Assembly (NCBI GenBank): GCA_044375275.1
Contig: JBILMZ010000029.1
Span: 1-21,416, forward strand
Direction of reading: 5' to 3'
DNA from: SZUA-430 sp044375275
Lineage (GTDB): Bacteria; Pseudomonadota; Alphaproteobacteria; Micropepsales; Micropepsaceae
Length of the DNA stretch: 21,416 nucleotides
The notes under the pieces were generated by a model. It was given only the letters and a program-made list of their open reading frames with translations, was not told where the DNA came from and ran no database searches. Of the stretch, positions 7,861-14,776 are shown one piece after another; position 1 is the stretch's first letter; the number at the start of each line of letters is the position of its first letter. Made by a program: the position numbers and the translations under genes.

Positions 7861-8463
7861 ATGGATCAAGATCAGTCAAGCGTTTCGGTGCCTGAGCGAA
7901 GACGCCAGACGCGGGCCTATCTCAATCTGCACGTCCGTTTCCTGCTGCAGGATGGCAGCGAGCATGGCGGTGTGGTCTCCGACGTGTCGGTGGGCGGCAT
8001 GAACATCGTCGCCGAAGCGCGTCCAACCGAAGGCACCATCGTGATTGCCTATGTCGAGGATCTCGGTCGCCTCGAGGGCGTGGTGTCGCGCGTGGATGAT
8101 CACGGCATCGCGATCCGGCTGACCTTGTCCGCCCTGCGCCGCGACAAGCTTGAAGAAAGACTTGGCACCGCTGCGAAGGGGGCCGAGGGGCGACGCCATG
8201 TGCGTGAAAGTACAAGCGGTGCGACGCTCATCCGTCGCGGTGACGGGCGCGAGCTTTCGGGTCGCGTGATTGACCTGTCGCTGGGTGGTGTTTCCGTCGA
8301 AACGGCTGAATGGCCGCCTCTGGGCGAGCAGGTGATGGTGGGCAAGATGCGCGGGCGCGTGGTCCGTCATCACGAGACCGGCTTTGCCATCGAGTTCACC
8401 GAAATCCCGCCGTCGCGCGGCAGCCTTGCCGAGCAACTGATGTCGTCCGAGCGGGCGGCCTGA
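7861..8463 (+). CDS. Tandem PilZ-domain protein
   Basis: A 200-residue protein with two PilZ domains and nothing else. Domain 1 (about 12-95) has the RxxxR motif Arg14-Arg18 (RRQTR) and DVSVGG at 41-46. Domain 2 (about 110-190) has Arg111-Arg115 (RRHVR) and DLSLGG at 138-143. Both therefore keep the RxxxR...(D/N)xSxxG signature that binds c-di-GMP, and both should bind. No enzymatic or membrane part is present, so it is probably a cytoplasmic c-di-GMP-responsive adaptor; the target, whether motility, holdfast or polysaccharide, is unknown. The ATG at 7861 has AGGTGG 3 bases before it. It is monocistronic and diverges from the GMC gene. Confidence 0.93.
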   Translation: MDQDQSSVSVPERRRQTRAYLNLHVRFLLQDGSEHGGVVSDVSVGGMNIVAEARPTEGTIVIAYVEDLGRLEGVVSRVDDHGIAIRLTLSALRRDKLEERLGTAAKGAEGRRHVRESTSGATLIRRGDGRELSGRVIDLSLGGVSVETAEWPPLGEQVMVGKMRGRVVRHHETGFAIEFTEIPPSRGSLAEQLMSSERAA

Positions 8464-8544
8464 AAAACACGACAGTACGCTGCAAGTTGTTTACAGTGCT
8501 GCGATAGCTGCATCGGGGCACACCTTTGCTTGCTGCGGTCGGTT

Positions 8545-9330
8545 TCAGCGTCCCTTCCATTGCGGCGGACGCTTCTGGGCAAACGCCATCGGTCCTTCGA
8601 TAAGGTCCTCGCTCGTGAACATCGCACGGATGCCTTCGTTTTTGCGCTGCCCGTCAATGGCAGCCTCGAGGCTTGCTTCCGTGAGGCCCCGATAGACGGC
8701 CTCTTTCGATGCGCGGATGGACATGGGTGAGCATTCCAGGATCTGCGCAGCGATCTTCCTGGCGGCGGCGACGGCTTCGCCTGGCTTGCAGACTTCGTTG
8801 ACGAAACCCAGCTGCATTCCTTCCGCGGCGCTGACGCGTCGGCCGGTGAGGATCATGCCGAGCGCGCGCTTGGTGCCGATCTCGCGTGGAAGGCGGTGCA
8901 GGCCACCGGCCAGGGCTGCAAGTCCGACGCGTGGTTCCGGCAGGGCGAAGAAGGCTGTCTCGGCCGCAACGATGATATCGCAGGCAAGTGCGATCTCGAA
9001 GCCGCCACCCATTGCGAGGCCATTCACGGCCGCGATGACGGGCTTGTTCAGGTCATAGCGCGCGGTGAGGCCCGCGAAGCCGGTTGCCGGCACGGTGATC
9101 GGATTGCCTGCGGCCTGGTACTTGAGGTCATTGCCGGCACTGAAGGCCTTGTCGCCTGCGCCCGTGATGATGGCCACCCACTGGTCAGGGTCCTTCGCGA
9201 ATTCGTTGAACGCCTTTTCCAGTTCCATATTGGCTGGCGGATGCAGCGAGTTCATCACCTCGGGACGGTTGATGGTGACGATGGTGAGTTTACCTTCGCG
9301 CTCGACCTTGCAGAATTCAGGGTTCGACAT
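8545..9330 (-). CDS. Enoyl-CoA hydratase/isomerase, CaiD-like
   Basis: A 261-residue crotonase-fold protein. The oxyanion-hole region is AFSAGNDLKY (62-71) and MGGGFEIALACDI (107-119). The two catalytic glutamates are present, Glu112 and Glu132 (PEPRVGLAAL), 20 apart as in rat enoyl-CoA hydratase, so hydratase activity is expected. From memory, the segments GFAGLTARYDLNKPVIAAVNG and EGPMAFAQKRPPQWKGR resemble crotonobetainyl-CoA hydratase CaiD closely, but no caiA/B/C genes are nearby, so a general short-chain enoyl-CoA or crotonobetainyl substrate is uncertain. The ATG at 9330 has AGGAAG 5 bases before it; an upstream in-frame ATG at 9348 is less well placed. It diverges from the GYF_2/Cas2-like gene. 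Confidence 0.92.
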   Translation of the reverse strand: MSNPEFCKVEREGKLTIVTINRPEVMNSLHPPANMELEKAFNEFAKDPDQWVAIITGAGDKAFSAGNDLKYQAAGNPITVPATGFAGLTARYDLNKPVIAAVNGLAMGGGFEIALACDIIVAAETAFFALPEPRVGLAALAGGLHRLPREIGTKRALGMILTGRRVSAAEGMQLGFVNEVCKPGEAVAAARKIAAQILECSPMSIRASKEAVYRGLTEASLEAAIDGQRKNEGIRAMFTSEDLIEGPMAFAQKRPPQWKGR

Positions 9331-9424
9331 GGTTTCTTCCTGTCTCAAAATGGCATGGCATGCATTCTGCTTTATCGGATGTGACCCGGCCAGGCACGCG
9401 AATTATCGATCCCTGGCGAGGCTG

Positions 9425-10036
9425 ATGGTGAAAAAGATCATGTCGTTCTCCTTACGCTATGCCCCGGAAACCCTGAACAACACCTGGCGCATCAATGTCG
9501 GAGGCCGCATCTATGGACCCTATACGGGGCACCAGATCCGCACCTTCGCCCAAGAGGGTAGAGTAGCGCCACACTCAATCGTGCAGGCGGGGGAAGCAGG
9601 GCCGTGGATCACGGCAATCGATGATCCGATCCTGGGACAACTTTTCGTTGCTGACGAACCGCGAAAAGTCCAGGCGCAGGCAGCGACGGCAGGAGCGGGG
9701 GCTTCTGCCGTTGCCACCAGCACAACCGAGGCGCAGGGCGTCGCGGAATCCAATTTCGTGATCATCACCGACCTGCGGGGTACCGGAACCGGTCAACTGC
9801 AGTCTGCGATCGCGAAAATGGGACAGAGCTACCGGCTCACGTCTTCTTCCTGGGTTCTGCGTTGCGCCCGGACGGCGGGATCGATCCGCAATGAGCTCAC
9901 CGTCCATCTCGGACGACAGGACAGTGTCTTTGTCGTGGACACGTCACACAACAAGACGGCGTGGTTCAACCTTGGTCCTGACGCGGATGTCCACATTCGT
10001 AAGGTCTGGGCGCGGGATAACGACGCTTCGCACTGA
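9425..10036 (+). CDS. GYF_2-like domain fused to a Cas2/SinR-like domain
   Basis: A 203-residue two-domain protein. Residues about 20-70 (WRINVGGRIYGPYTGHQIRT, ending GPWITAIDDPIL) match the bacterial GYF_2 pattern: Trp, YGPYT, then a helix and a closing GPW. GYF_2 domains are thought to bind proline-rich peptides. An Ala/Thr/Ser linker spans 81-107. Residues about 110-195 follow the Cas2/SinR-like ferredoxin fold: strand FVIITDL with an Asp (116) after it, helix GQLQSAIAKMG, strand SSWVLRC, helix SIRNELTVHL, then DSVFVVDTS and TAWFNL. No cas genes or repeats are nearby, so it is not a CRISPR integrase; a nuclease or toxin-like role is only inference. Start choice is uncertain: ATG at 9425 (GAGG upstream) or 9440. 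It is convergent with the TRIC gene. Domain calls are by eye. Confidence 0.8.
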   Translation: MVKKIMSFSLRYAPETLNNTWRINVGGRIYGPYTGHQIRTFAQEGRVAPHSIVQAGEAGPWITAIDDPILGQLFVADEPRKVQAQAATAGAGASAVATSTTEAQGVAESNFVIITDLRGTGTGQLQSAIAKMGQSYRLTSSSWVLRCARTAGSIRNELTVHLGRQDSVFVVDTSHNKTAWFNLGPDADVHIRKVWARDNDASH

Positions 10037-10060
10037 CACGATCAGCTTGATGGCCGAGCC

Positions 10061-10083
10061 GAGGTGGCACTCGTTGCCATCTC
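10061..10083. terminator. Hairpin between convergent genes (possible terminator)
   Basis: A 9-bp stem with one G-T wobble (10061-10069 with 10075-10083) and a 5-base loop lies between the convergent GYF_2/Cas2-like and TRIC genes, touching the TRIC stop codon. Neither side has a T tract, so it is at best an imperfect terminator or an mRNA 3' end stabiliser. Confidence 0.35.
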
Positions 10084-10729
10084 AGACCTTGTCCCCTTCG
10101 TCCTTCAGCAGGGGGCTTGTCTGCCAGTCAAAGCGCAGGGTGAGGACGCGAACGACGAAGAACATGATCACGGTCAGCCACGCGACCGGCGTGACGTCTC
10201 CACCCAGGACCTTCGTGAACACAAGGAAGAACGAACACGCGCCTATCAGCGGGATGACAAGGTAGTGACCGGGCTTCAGCACCTCGGGCACTTCGCCCAG
10301 CATGATATCGCGGATCAGGCCACCACCCATGCCGCTGATGCAGCCGATGAGCATCACGCCTGGAATGTGAATGTCGGCGCGCATCGCGAGTTCCATTCCG
10401 ACGACGGCGAATGCGGGCGTGCCCAGCGCATCGATGGCACCGACGATGCGGTCGATGGTGGCGGACTTCTGGATCCAGTCCCTGAAGACAATGGCGAGTA
10501 ACGCCGCGAGTGCGATCAGGGGCAGGTACCATGTATCGGTCAGCACCGGCGGCGTGCGCTGAAGCATCATGCCGTCCCGGATGAGCCCTCCGCCTACGGA
10601 TGAAACCGTCGCAATCACCAGTACACCGATCAGGTCGAGCCGGCGGCGCAGGCCCAGGATGGCCCCGGACAGGGCCCAGGCAAAGATCGCCAGGTAATCA
10701 AACTCCATCGGCAGGTAAAAATGCGGCAT
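10082..10729 (-). CDS. TRIC-type cation channel family protein (UPF0126)
   Basis: A 215-residue inner membrane protein with about seven helices in two repeats. The repeat signature is visible twice: VSSVGGGLIRDGMM near residue 45 and ISGMGGGLIRDIMLG near residue 135. Glycine-rich GGGLIRD pairs line the pore in the TRIC/UPF0126 (YicG-like) family, whose members conduct monovalent cations such as K+. The physiological role in bacteria is unsettled. The ATG at 10729 has GGAG about 11 bases upstream; an alternative ATG at 10708 would drop seven residues. The gene stands alone, convergent with the preceding gene, and the next gene lies on the other strand after about 290 bases without coding signal. 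Confidence 0.92.
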   Translation of the reverse strand: MPHFYLPMEFDYLAIFAWALSGAILGLRRRLDLIGVLVIATVSSVGGGLIRDGMMLQRTPPVLTDTWYLPLIALAALLAIVFRDWIQKSATIDRIVGAIDALGTPAFAVVGMELAMRADIHIPGVMLIGCISGMGGGLIRDIMLGEVPEVLKPGHYLVIPLIGACSFFLVFTKVLGGDVTPVAWLTVIMFFVVRVLTLRFDWQTSPLLKDEGDKV

Positions 10730-11015
10730 CCGCGTGATACTCCGGTCAGCGTGTCCCCGCAGACTGGCATGGGTGGGGTAACTCTGGCAGCAGATTCAGC
10801 CGGATCGCGGATTGACGCCATGACGCAGCATGGTTGGTCTGCTGGCGTGGCCCTTAGCCGTCGCTGCGTTGCATATTGCGCCGGAGCCCTCATGCCGGTT
10901 GTGGCCGTGCAAAATGTGATCGGAGGTCTATTGCTGCAGGTGCTCAAATCAGATTGAAGTGGACATAGCGGGGGGCTGCCCCACGACCCGTCCAGGACAA
11001 GGGAATCCGGAACCA

Positions 11016-11624
11016 ATGGCCAAGCGTCTCGAGTTCTATTTCGACTGTTCCTCCCCCTGGACCTATCTTGCCTTCACGCGGGTGCATGATGTCGTCGAGC
11101 GTACCAAGGCTGACATCATCTGGAAGCCGATCCTGGTGGGTGGCGTTTTCAACGCCGTGAACCAGGATGTCTATGAGCGCCGGGCCAATCCGGATCCGCG
11201 CAAGTCCGGCCACTACGTGAAGGACCTCCAGGACTGGGCGTCCTATGTGGGTATCGTGATCGGGCAGCCCAGCGTGTTTCCCGTCAATTCGGTGCGGGCG
11301 ATGCGAGGGGCGCTGATTGCGCAGGACGACGGAAAGCTTGTGCCGTTCGTCCGCGCAGTGTTCGAGGCCTATTGGGGCGATCTCGAAGACATCAGCCTTC
11401 CCGAAGTCATCGGGCGCATCGCCGCTTCGCTCGGGTATGATGCGGCCGCCTTCATCGCGAAAACGGATGATCCCGCGATCAAGAACAGGCTGCGGGCGAA
11501 TACCGACGAGCTGATTGCCCGTGGCGGCTTCGGATCGCCCACGATGTTCGTCAATGGCGAAGACATGTATTTCGGCAATGACCGTTTGCCCCTCGTCGAG
11601 GCGGCGCTGATGCGCGGACGCTAG
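11016..11624 (+). CDS. 2-hydroxychromene-2-carboxylate isomerase-like DsbA-family protein
   Basis: A 202-residue thioredoxin-fold, kappa-class GST-like protein. The N-terminus LEFYFDCSSPWTYLAF contains Ser13 before the Pro, matching the glutathione-activating Ser of HCCA isomerase (NahD). The middle is all-helical, and the C-terminal GGFGSPTMFVNGEDMYFGNDRL (about 170-191) is the usual cis-Pro and 'FGNDRL' closing region. Family members act on glutathione and aromatic or other small electrophiles. No other naphthalene-pathway genes are present, so the real substrate is unknown. The ATG at 11016 follows GGGAATCCGGAACC. Its stop codon shares one base with the GTG start of the rhomboid gene, so the two are probably translationally coupled. 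Confidence 0.9.
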   Translation: MAKRLEFYFDCSSPWTYLAFTRVHDVVERTKADIIWKPILVGGVFNAVNQDVYERRANPDPRKSGHYVKDLQDWASYVGIVIGQPSVFPVNSVRAMRGALIAQDDGKLVPFVRAVFEAYWGDLEDISLPEVIGRIAASLGYDAAAFIAKTDDPAIKNRLRANTDELIARGGFGSPTMFVNGEDMYFGNDRLPLVEAALMRGR

Positions 11625-12337
11625 TGGGCGCCTATATCGACCAGCGTTCTCCTGATGACGAGACGCGCGAGCCGCTCCTGCGGTCGCCGGGGATCGTGAA
11701 CCTGTTCATCCTCGTTTTTGCCGCGATCCATGTGGCGAGTTCGTTCATGGATGACGCGACCTACGCCTGGTTTCTCGAAAACTTTGCGATGATCCCCGAG
11801 CATCTCTCAGTGCCGGTGGATCAGCTTGGGATCGATCTGTGGTTGCCTCCAAAGATGACGCTGGTCACTTATGCGTTCCTGCATGGTGACTACGTGCACC
11901 TTGCCTTCAACATCATGTGGTTCCTCATCTTTGGCACAGCCGTCGCGCGGCGTGTCGGCAATGCACGGTTCCTGGCATTGATGCTGGTGACGACGCTGGG
12001 TGCAGCCCTGACCCATCTGGTCGTGTACTGGGGATCACCGTCACCGGTGGTGGGCGTGTCCGGGGCGGTTGCAGGTCTCATGGGAGCCGCGTTCCGGTTC
12101 ATCCTGCCCAATCCCTATGCGGGGACAGCGTGGCCGCCGCCACCCCTGCCGCTGTTCAGCCGTCCCGTGATCATGATGACTGTCATGTGGTCACTCGTGA
12201 ACGTCCTGCTCGGTGTCACCGGGCTTACGCCTGACGGGTTCGGGGCGCCGATCGCCTGGGAAGCCCATATGGGCGGGTACATGACCGGTTTGCTGCTGTT
12301 TCCCCTGTTTGACCAGCGACGGCGCTGGCTCCGATAA
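11624..12337 (+). CDS. Rhomboid-family intramembrane serine protease
   Basis: A 237-residue protein with six or more hydrophobic helices and the full rhomboid active-site set: His92 and Asn96 (HGDYVHLAFN), the catalytic Ser146 in GVSGAVAG, and His215 (WEAHMGGYMTG). The first helix follows a 20-residue polar N-terminus (about 26-42), and an insertion of proline-rich sequence (WPPPPLPL, 170-177) sits in a loop. It should cleave transmembrane substrates in the inner membrane; the substrate is unknown, although the neighbouring membrane proteins are candidates. The GTG start at 11624 overlaps the previous stop by one base (TAGTG). I see no separate ribosome binding site, so expression probably depends on the upstream gene. 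Confidence 0.92.
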   Translation: MGAYIDQRSPDDETREPLLRSPGIVNLFILVFAAIHVASSFMDDATYAWFLENFAMIPEHLSVPVDQLGIDLWLPPKMTLVTYAFLHGDYVHLAFNIMWFLIFGTAVARRVGNARFLALMLVTTLGAALTHLVVYWGSPSPVVGVSGAVAGLMGAAFRFILPNPYAGTAWPPPPLPLFSRPVIMMTVMWSLVNVLLGVTGLTPDGFGAPIAWEAHMGGYMTGLLLFPLFDQRRRWLR

Positions 12338-12436
12338 TTTTTTCTGGCAGGGTGCATCCGGGCGGGTTGTCGGCGGCAACTCATCCCATGCAAACACATG
12401 CAAGACGCGCCCCTGACCGGGTGCCGGAGGAGACAC

Positions 12437-12841
12437 ATGGAATTCGAGACGCTGTTCCGCCAGTTCTGGTGGCTGATCTTTCCCATTTTCGGCATGTTCA
12501 TCGCCATCTGGGGGATGATCGCGAACGAGCGCCGGGCCCGCGAGGCCATGGGTGTCATCAAGTCCTATGTGGACCAGGGCAAGGACCCGCCGCAGGAACT
12601 CGTGGACCTGGCTGCTGGTGGTGACGACTACAGTCATTCCGACCGGCACTCGCGGGGACAGAGTGGGGCTTGGTCGTTCGTGACTTTTGCAGCATTGGCC
12701 GTCGGCTTCGGCGCTGGCTACCATATGGTGAAGAACGAGACCTATGCGTTTGCCTTCCTGATCGTTGCGCTGGTCATGGCCGTGATGGCCATCGGGGCGT
12801 TCTTCATCCTGCTCTTTGCGCCCAAGTCGCCTGATAAGTGA
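12437..12841 (+). CDS. Two-TM protein (DUF6249-like) coupled to an ECF sigma factor
   Basis: A 134-residue membrane protein. Residues about 8-30 form one helix (QFWWLIFPIFGMFIAIWGMI), a cytoplasmic or periplasmic middle contains VIKSYVDQGKDPPQELVDLA, and two further helices span about 78-96 and 102-128. The pattern of a helix followed by 'GKxPPQEL' resembles DUF6249-type proteins that are often next to sigma-factor genes; I am moderately sure of this. Start: ATG at 12437 with GGAGGAG 4-5 bases before it; a frame opening at 12398 has no such site. Its stop overlaps the sigma-factor GTG by four bases (GTGA), so the two are translationally coupled. A role as membrane-bound regulator of the sigma factor is an inference from this arrangement. 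Confidence 0.85.
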   Translation: MEFETLFRQFWWLIFPIFGMFIAIWGMIANERRAREAMGVIKSYVDQGKDPPQELVDLAAGGDDYSHSDRHSRGQSGAWSFVTFAALAVGFGAGYHMVKNETYAFAFLIVALVMAVMAIGAFFILLFAPKSPDK

Positions 12842-13401
12842 CGGATGACGGCGAGGCATCGCTGGTTTCTGACGCGCGGGCCGGGAATGCCCGCGCGTTC
12901 GGATTGCTGGTGGATCGCCACCAGCAGGCGGTTCGCGGCTTCCTCCGGCGCCTGAGCGGACGTTCCGCCGATGCCGACGACATGGCCCAGGAAGCCTTTG
13001 TGCGCGCTTTCCTGCAGTTGCGCCGCTATGAGGGGCGATCCGGCTTCCGGACCTTTGTGTGCGGGATTGCCTATCGGATCTGGCAGGGGCACAATCGGTC
13101 ATCCCGCCGGGAGCGGTTGCGGGAAGAAGCCTATTCGGAAGCCTCCATGATCGAGCGTCCTCCTGCACTGGATATCGACCTGCACCTGTCCCTGCGCCAG
13201 GCGATGGACACGTTGCCGGCAGAACAGCGCGCGGCGCTGGCGCTTTGCCTCGGCGCGGAGTTTTCTCATGCCGAAGCTGCGCAGGTCATGGGCCTGCCGA
13301 TAGGCACCGTAAAGTCCCATGTCGCGCGGGGAAGGGCCCGGTTGCGCGCGGCGCTCGGCGAACCAGATGACGGGCGAGAGGAGGACACGAATGACGCGTG
13401 A
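12838..13401 (+). CDS. ECF (group 4) RNA polymerase sigma factor
   Basis: A 187-residue sigma-70 family protein of extracytoplasmic-function size. Region 2 is at about 22-85 (LVDRHQQAVRGFLRRL, then DDMAQEAFVRAFLQLRRYEG and FRTFVCGIAYRIW). Region 4 is at about 120-175 (LPAEQRAALALCLGAEFS, then GLPIGTVKSHVARGRARLR helix-turn-helix). There is no region 3. It should direct transcription of a stress regulon, normally held by a membrane anti-sigma factor. The GTG at 12838 is the first possible start because a TAA precedes it in frame. It overlaps the stop of the upstream membrane gene by four bases. The next gene starts 11 bases before its own stop. The ECF subfamily cannot be assigned by eye. Confidence 0.95.
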   Translation: MTDDGEASLVSDARAGNARAFGLLVDRHQQAVRGFLRRLSGRSADADDMAQEAFVRAFLQLRRYEGRSGFRTFVCGIAYRIWQGHNRSSRRERLREEAYSEASMIERPPALDIDLHLSLRQAMDTLPAEQRAALALCLGAEFSHAEAAQVMGLPIGTVKSHVARGRARLRAALGEPDDGREEDTNDA

Positions 13402-13711
13402 CCTTGAACTCTACTGTGCGCTGTCGGTCGAACCGCCAGCGTCCGATGCAGCTTTTCGCTACAAGGTTCTGGCCGAGACCTGCGCGCGACAGCAGCGTGT
13501 CGCTGCGCGGCGCAAGGCGCTGTTCGTCTGTGGCGTTTTCACGTTTGCCGGATTGTGCTTTGCCGTTCTCGACCTGCTTGGCCTGGGAGCATCGGTGTCG
13601 ATGCCACTCATGAGCGTTGCGTGCCTCGCGGCGGTCGCGTTTGAGACCGTTGCGTGGGCAAATGAGCGGCGCTCCCTGATCCTCGGCGGGGTCCGCCTCC
13701 TGATGCGTTGA
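13391..13711 (+). CDS. Short membrane protein, possible anti-sigma factor
   Basis: A 106-residue protein: a polar N-terminal region (about 1-43, with Leu/Arg-rich helices such as AFRYKVLAETCARQQRVAAR), then two hydrophobic helices (about 45-65 and 70-92) and a short Arg-rich tail. The N-terminal cytoplasmic helix plus membrane anchor, and the 11-base overlap with the ECF sigma gene, suggest a reduced anti-sigma factor. It has no zinc-binding HxxxCxxC motif and no recognised anti-sigma domain, so this is inference. The ATG at 13391 has AGGAGG 6 bases before it. No other family is recognised. Confidence 0.8.
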   Translation: MTRDLELYCALSVEPPASDAAFRYKVLAETCARQQRVAARRKALFVCGVFTFAGLCFAVLDLLGLGASVSMPLMSVACLAAVAFETVAWANERRSLILGGVRLLMR

Positions 13712-13841
13712 GGCGGTTTTCGGCCGTTTGCAGGCTTCGTTCACGGTTTCTGAACGCTGACCCTGCGTCATCCTTGATATCGGCAGTGGTAACCCCCATT
13801 TTCAGGGTGGTCGTCGATCAGACGAGTCTCGAGGAGGCCCC

Positions 13842-14147
13842 ATGTCCCAACCAGATGCAGCCTATGAACCACCGGCACCGAGCCAGGACCTGCAAGTAAA
13901 AAGTTTTCCGTGGGAGCGTCTGCTCCTTTCGGTCCTGTTCGCCGCCATCGCGTGGTTTGCGTTCTGGGGACTTCTGTTCCTGGCCGTGATCATGTGGGTT
14001 CTGATTGCCGTCAGCCGTGAACCGCATCTCGAGTTCAAGCGCTTTGTCACGATCGGTGCCAAGTATGTCGGCCAGTGCCTGGCCTATGTGCTGACCATCA
14101 GCAACGACAAGCCGTTCCCGCTGGGGCCGTTGCCTACAGCTGACTGA
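13842..14147 (+). CDS. DUF4389 family membrane protein
   Basis: A 101-residue protein. A Pro/Ala-rich N-terminus (about 1-25) is followed by a long hydrophobic segment (about 27-60, LLLSVLFAAIAWFAFWGLLF) that probably makes two closely spaced helices, and the C-terminal half carries AKYVGQCLAYVLTISNDKPF and PLGPLP. This ending is the typical DUF4389 pattern, to my memory. The function of the family is unknown. GAGGAGG stands 4 bases before the ATG. It lies 130 bases after the ECF-associated membrane gene and ends in a strong terminator, so it may be the last gene of that transcription unit or have its own promoter. A short inverted repeat (GTTCA/TGAAC, 13740-13756) lies upstream. Confidence 0.85.
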   Translation: MSQPDAAYEPPAPSQDLQVKSFPWERLLLSVLFAAIAWFAFWGLLFLAVIMWVLIAVSREPHLEFKRFVTIGAKYVGQCLAYVLTISNDKPFPLGPLPTAD

Positions 14148-14172
14148 TTTTCTCAGTCCCGCGTATTCTTTG

Positions 14173-14205
14173 ATGGCTGGTGCTTCATGCGCCAGCCATT
14201 TTTTT
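14173..14205 (+). terminator. Rho-independent terminator after the DUF4389 gene
   Basis: An 11-bp stem with one G-T pair (14173-14183 with 14189-14199) and a TTCAT loop is followed by seven T in all (14199-14205). It ends the plus-strand run that starts at 11016. The minus-strand side lacks a T tract, so the opposing gene that ends at 14208 is not terminated by it in an obvious way. Confidence 0.9.
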
Positions 14206-14207
14206 GA

Positions 14208-14762
14208 TCAGAAGATGCCTTCGACGTAGAAGACCGTGCCATTGCGGCGGAGGGCCTTGATGGCGGCGCGATGGTCGCCGTCGATCGCAATGTCGGCCGA
14301 GAGTTCTCCCTTGCGGGCTTCATCCTCGATCAGGTGACCGGTGCCCTGGGGCACGAAATAGCTTTCGATGCCGTAGTCCAGGTTCACGAACACCGGGCTG
14401 GTGGCCGAGGGCTCGTCCATGGAGCGGACGGTTGCCTTGATCACGGCGATGTCGGGCGATGATGCCTGCGGCTTGACGCTGATGGCCACGGCCTTCCAGA
14501 GCGCCGCTTCCTTGCGCAGCGCCACATAGGCGATATCGCCGTAGGAAAACTTGTCCTCGCCGTCCAGCAGCTTCACGTCGAGGCGCGAGATCTCGTAGTT
14601 CAGGATCACGTAGTCGCCGCGGAAGATGTCCCGGGGATCGACGGGTACGATCTTCAGGGTCACCACTTGCGACGCGTTGAGCATCTGCTGGCGATCAAAG
14701 ATCATCCAGACAAGGGCGATGGTCTGGAGGGCGACGACGATGAGGATGCGCAGGGTGGCCAT
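14208..14762 (-). CDS. GDYXXLXY-motif membrane-anchored protein
   Basis: A 184-residue protein. Residues about 4-23 form one transmembrane helix (TLRILIVVALQTIALVWMIF), and the rest should be periplasmic. It contains the family motif GDYVILNYEI (about 47-56) in the sequence RDIFRGDYVILNYEIS, and a second segment YGIESYFVPQGTG like that of the GDYXXLXY family. Function unknown. The ATG at 14762 is preceded by GGGAG about 9 bases upstream. An in-frame ATG at 14780 would overlap the stop of the DUF2157 gene by two bases. The two families are very often adjacent in bacteria, which suggests a shared membrane complex. Confidence 0.88.
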   Translation of the reverse strand: MATLRILIVVALQTIALVWMIFDRQQMLNASQVVTLKIVPVDPRDIFRGDYVILNYEISRLDVKLLDGEDKFSYGDIAYVALRKEAALWKAVAISVKPQASSPDIAVIKATVRSMDEPSATSPVFVNLDYGIESYFVPQGTGHLIEDEARKGELSADIAIDGDHRAAIKALRRNGTVFYVEGIF

Positions 14763-14776
14763 GGTCGTGATCTCCC

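Noticed and set aside
9425..10036. Cas2-like domain taken as sign of a CRISPR-Cas system
   Set aside because: No repeat array and no cas1 or effector gene is present; the domain is fused to GYF_2 instead.
10721..10957. 78-codon plus-strand frame upstream of the isomerase gene
   Set aside because: It begins inside the TRIC gene's coding start on the other strand and shows no coding pattern.
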